Part shown: positions 63,078-64,000 of the stretch, one piece after another | How the letters are laid out: each line of letters opens with the position of its first letter | Numbering within the stretch: the stretch's first letter is position 1 | Source: JAXGXJ01 sp963816155 | Lineage (GTDB): Bacteria; Actinomycetota; Thermoleophilia; RBG-16-64-13 | Length of the DNA stretch: 64,000 nucleotides | Reading direction: 5' to 3' | Assembly: GCA_963816155.1 (NCBI GenBank) | Contig: CAWFJE010000011.1 | Span: 310,001-374,000, forward strand | Made by a program: the position numbers and the translations under genes | Notes under the pieces: model-generated | Seen by the model: the letters and a program-made list of their open reading frames with translations, nothing else | Database searches by the model: none | Told to the model about the DNA's origin: nothing

Positions 63078-63647
63078 CTAGGAGTCGCGGCCGTCGATGA
63101 GGGCCAGGACCTCGGACCTCGTCGCCTCACTTGTCCGGAATATTCCCCGGACCGCCGAGGTGATCACCTGGGAACCGGGGGAGCGGACGCCGCGCATGGT
63201 CATGCACAGATGCTCGGCTCTGACGAGGACCATCACGCCCGCCGGCTCAAGGGCGTCCACCAAGGTGTCGGCGATGGCGGTAGTGAGTCGTTCTTGTAGT
63301 TGGAGGCTCGCCGCCGCGGTGTGCACGAGGCGCACCACCTTCGACAACCCGGTGATCTTCCCGTGTTTGGAAGGGATGTAGGCCACGTGGGCTACGCCGA
63401 AGAAGGGGAGCAGATGATGCTCGCACATGGAGTGGAAAGCGATGTCTCGCACCAGCACCATCTCCTGATGGCGATCGGAGGGCATGGCGACGATGATGGA
63501 CGACAAGTCCTCCGACTCGCTGGCCATGATCTCACCGAACATCTCGGCCACGCGGTGGGGGGTGTCGACCAGACCCTCACGGTCCGGGTCTTCACCGATG
63601 CCCTCGAGGAGCAGTCGAACGGCCTGCTCGATCTTGTCTCTGTCCAC
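63078..63647 (-). CDS. folE: GTP cyclohydrolase I
   Basis: 189 residues from GTG 63647. First folate step: GTP to dihydroneopterin triphosphate. Zinc ligands are Cys and His in HSMCEHHLLPFFGVAH and Cys in EHLCMTMRGV; GLSKVVRLVH and RLTTAIADTL complete the active site. It starts ten bases after the ftsH stop, and the next genes (folP, folB, folK) continue the pathway, though not in pathway order. Confidence 0.96.
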   Translation of the reverse strand: MDRDKIEQAVRLLLEGIGEDPDREGLVDTPHRVAEMFGEIMASESEDLSSIIVAMPSDRHQEMVLVRDIAFHSMCEHHLLPFFGVAHVAYIPSKHGKITGLSKVVRLVHTAAASLQLQERLTTAIADTLVDALEPAGVMVLVRAEHLCMTMRGVRSPGSQVITSAVRGIFRTSEATRSEVLALIDGRDS

Positions 63648-63657
63648 GAGGCCGTGC

Positions 63658-64000
63658 CTAGTCTTCGCCCTGACCCATGAACGACGAGAGCCCGGGCGCC
63701 GCCACCTGCCCGTCGGGCTCCACGGCGTCCGGCTCGGGACGCTGCTTGCGTTGCTTCTGAACACGCTTGCTCTCAGCCGCTTTGCGGGCGCGGGCCTCGT
63801 CACGGGCTTTGAACACGGCCTCAGGCTCCTCGCCACGCATCAGGGCCTCGAACTCTTCGCGATCGATGGTCTCCTTCTCGATGAGCAGCAGCGAGACCTG
63901 ATCGAGTTCCGCGCGATGCTCGTTGAGTATCTTGCTGGCCATGTCGTAGGCCTCGTCGACCACCCTGCGTATCTCAGAGTCGATCTTCTGCGCCGTCTCG
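63658..64000 (-). CDS. ftsH: C-terminal part of FtsH membrane protease, cut by window edge
   Basis: About 113 codons run off the right edge. ETAQKIDSEIRRVVDEAYDM, EHRAELDQVSLLLIEKETID and REEFEALMRG are the helical end of the M41 peptidase domain of FtsH. A charged, low-complexity tail follows (KRVQKQRKQRPEPDAVEPDG). The ATPase and zinc-protease motifs lie outside the window. ftsH before folE/folP is a frequent Gram-positive gene order. Confidence 0.9.
   Translation of the reverse strand, partial: ETAQKIDSEIRRVVDEAYDMASKILNEHRAELDQVSLLLIEKETIDREEFEALMRGEEPEAVFKARDEARARKAAESKRVQKQRKQRPEPDAVEPDGQVAAPGLSSFMGQGED

Overview
The window reads as a high-GC, Gram-positive-type chromosome, most likely a deep-branching Actinomycetota (Coriobacteriia/OPB41-like); a Bacillota relative is the alternative. 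The assignment rests on gene content only: radA-disA-carD-PIN/TRAM-ispD-ispF-gltX-cysS-rlmB-yacP-sigH order, mcsA-mcsB-clpC, SLH-anchored surface proteins, a FolP with a long N-terminal domain, and no outer-membrane genes.

Region 1 (1-21.6 kb) is a surface-glycan locus. The minus strand carries a nonulosonic-acid cassette (PtmE-like nucleotidyltransferase with four CBS motifs, NeuB, glycosyltransferase, NeuA, NeuD, an aminopeptidase-like and a deacetylase-like protein). Then come a methyltransferase, a CapK-like adenylate-forming enzyme, CapA, a Wzy-type polymerase, a GT4 glycosyltransferase, a Wzc-type chain-length/tyrosine kinase protein, a riboswitch-led beta-helix/SLH protein, a second deacetylase-like protein and a FemAB-like transferase. 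From about 7.1 to 18.5 kb nearly every gene is broken by one-base indels, several in runs of five G or C.

Region 2 (21.6-23.7 kb) holds decayed insertion sequences: an IS3-type transposase pair with three lesions and a 52-codon IS256-type fragment. Region 3 (23.7-31.2 kb) has a FlaA1/CapD-type sugar dehydratase and a giant secreted protein with four identical 300-bp cadherin-like repeats and C-terminal SLH domains. Region 4 (31.3-38.3 kb) has PilZ, a NarL-type regulator, a degenerate CpaF/VirB11-like ATPase and a lipoprotein (all minus), several small uncharacterised proteins, tRNA-Thr(TGT) and a disrupted DUF4282 protein.

Region 5 (38.4-64 kb) is an almost gap-free minus-strand run of housekeeping genes, many coupled by ATGA/GTGA overlaps: sigH, yacP, rlmB, cysS, gltX, ispF, ispD, PIN/TRAM, carD, disA, radA, clpC, mcsB, mcsA, lysS, greA, dusB, coaX, nadC, nadB, a folK-nadA fusion, folB, folP, folE and the 3' end of ftsH. 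It links protein quality control, c-di-AMP synthesis, isoprenoid precursors, tRNA charging, NAD and folate synthesis. The most notable points are an McsB that has lost key catalytic residues while ClpC keeps both phosphoarginine-pocket glutamates, the in-frame FolK-NadA fusion, and c-di-GMP elements (riboswitch, PilZ) next to both SLH surface proteins.
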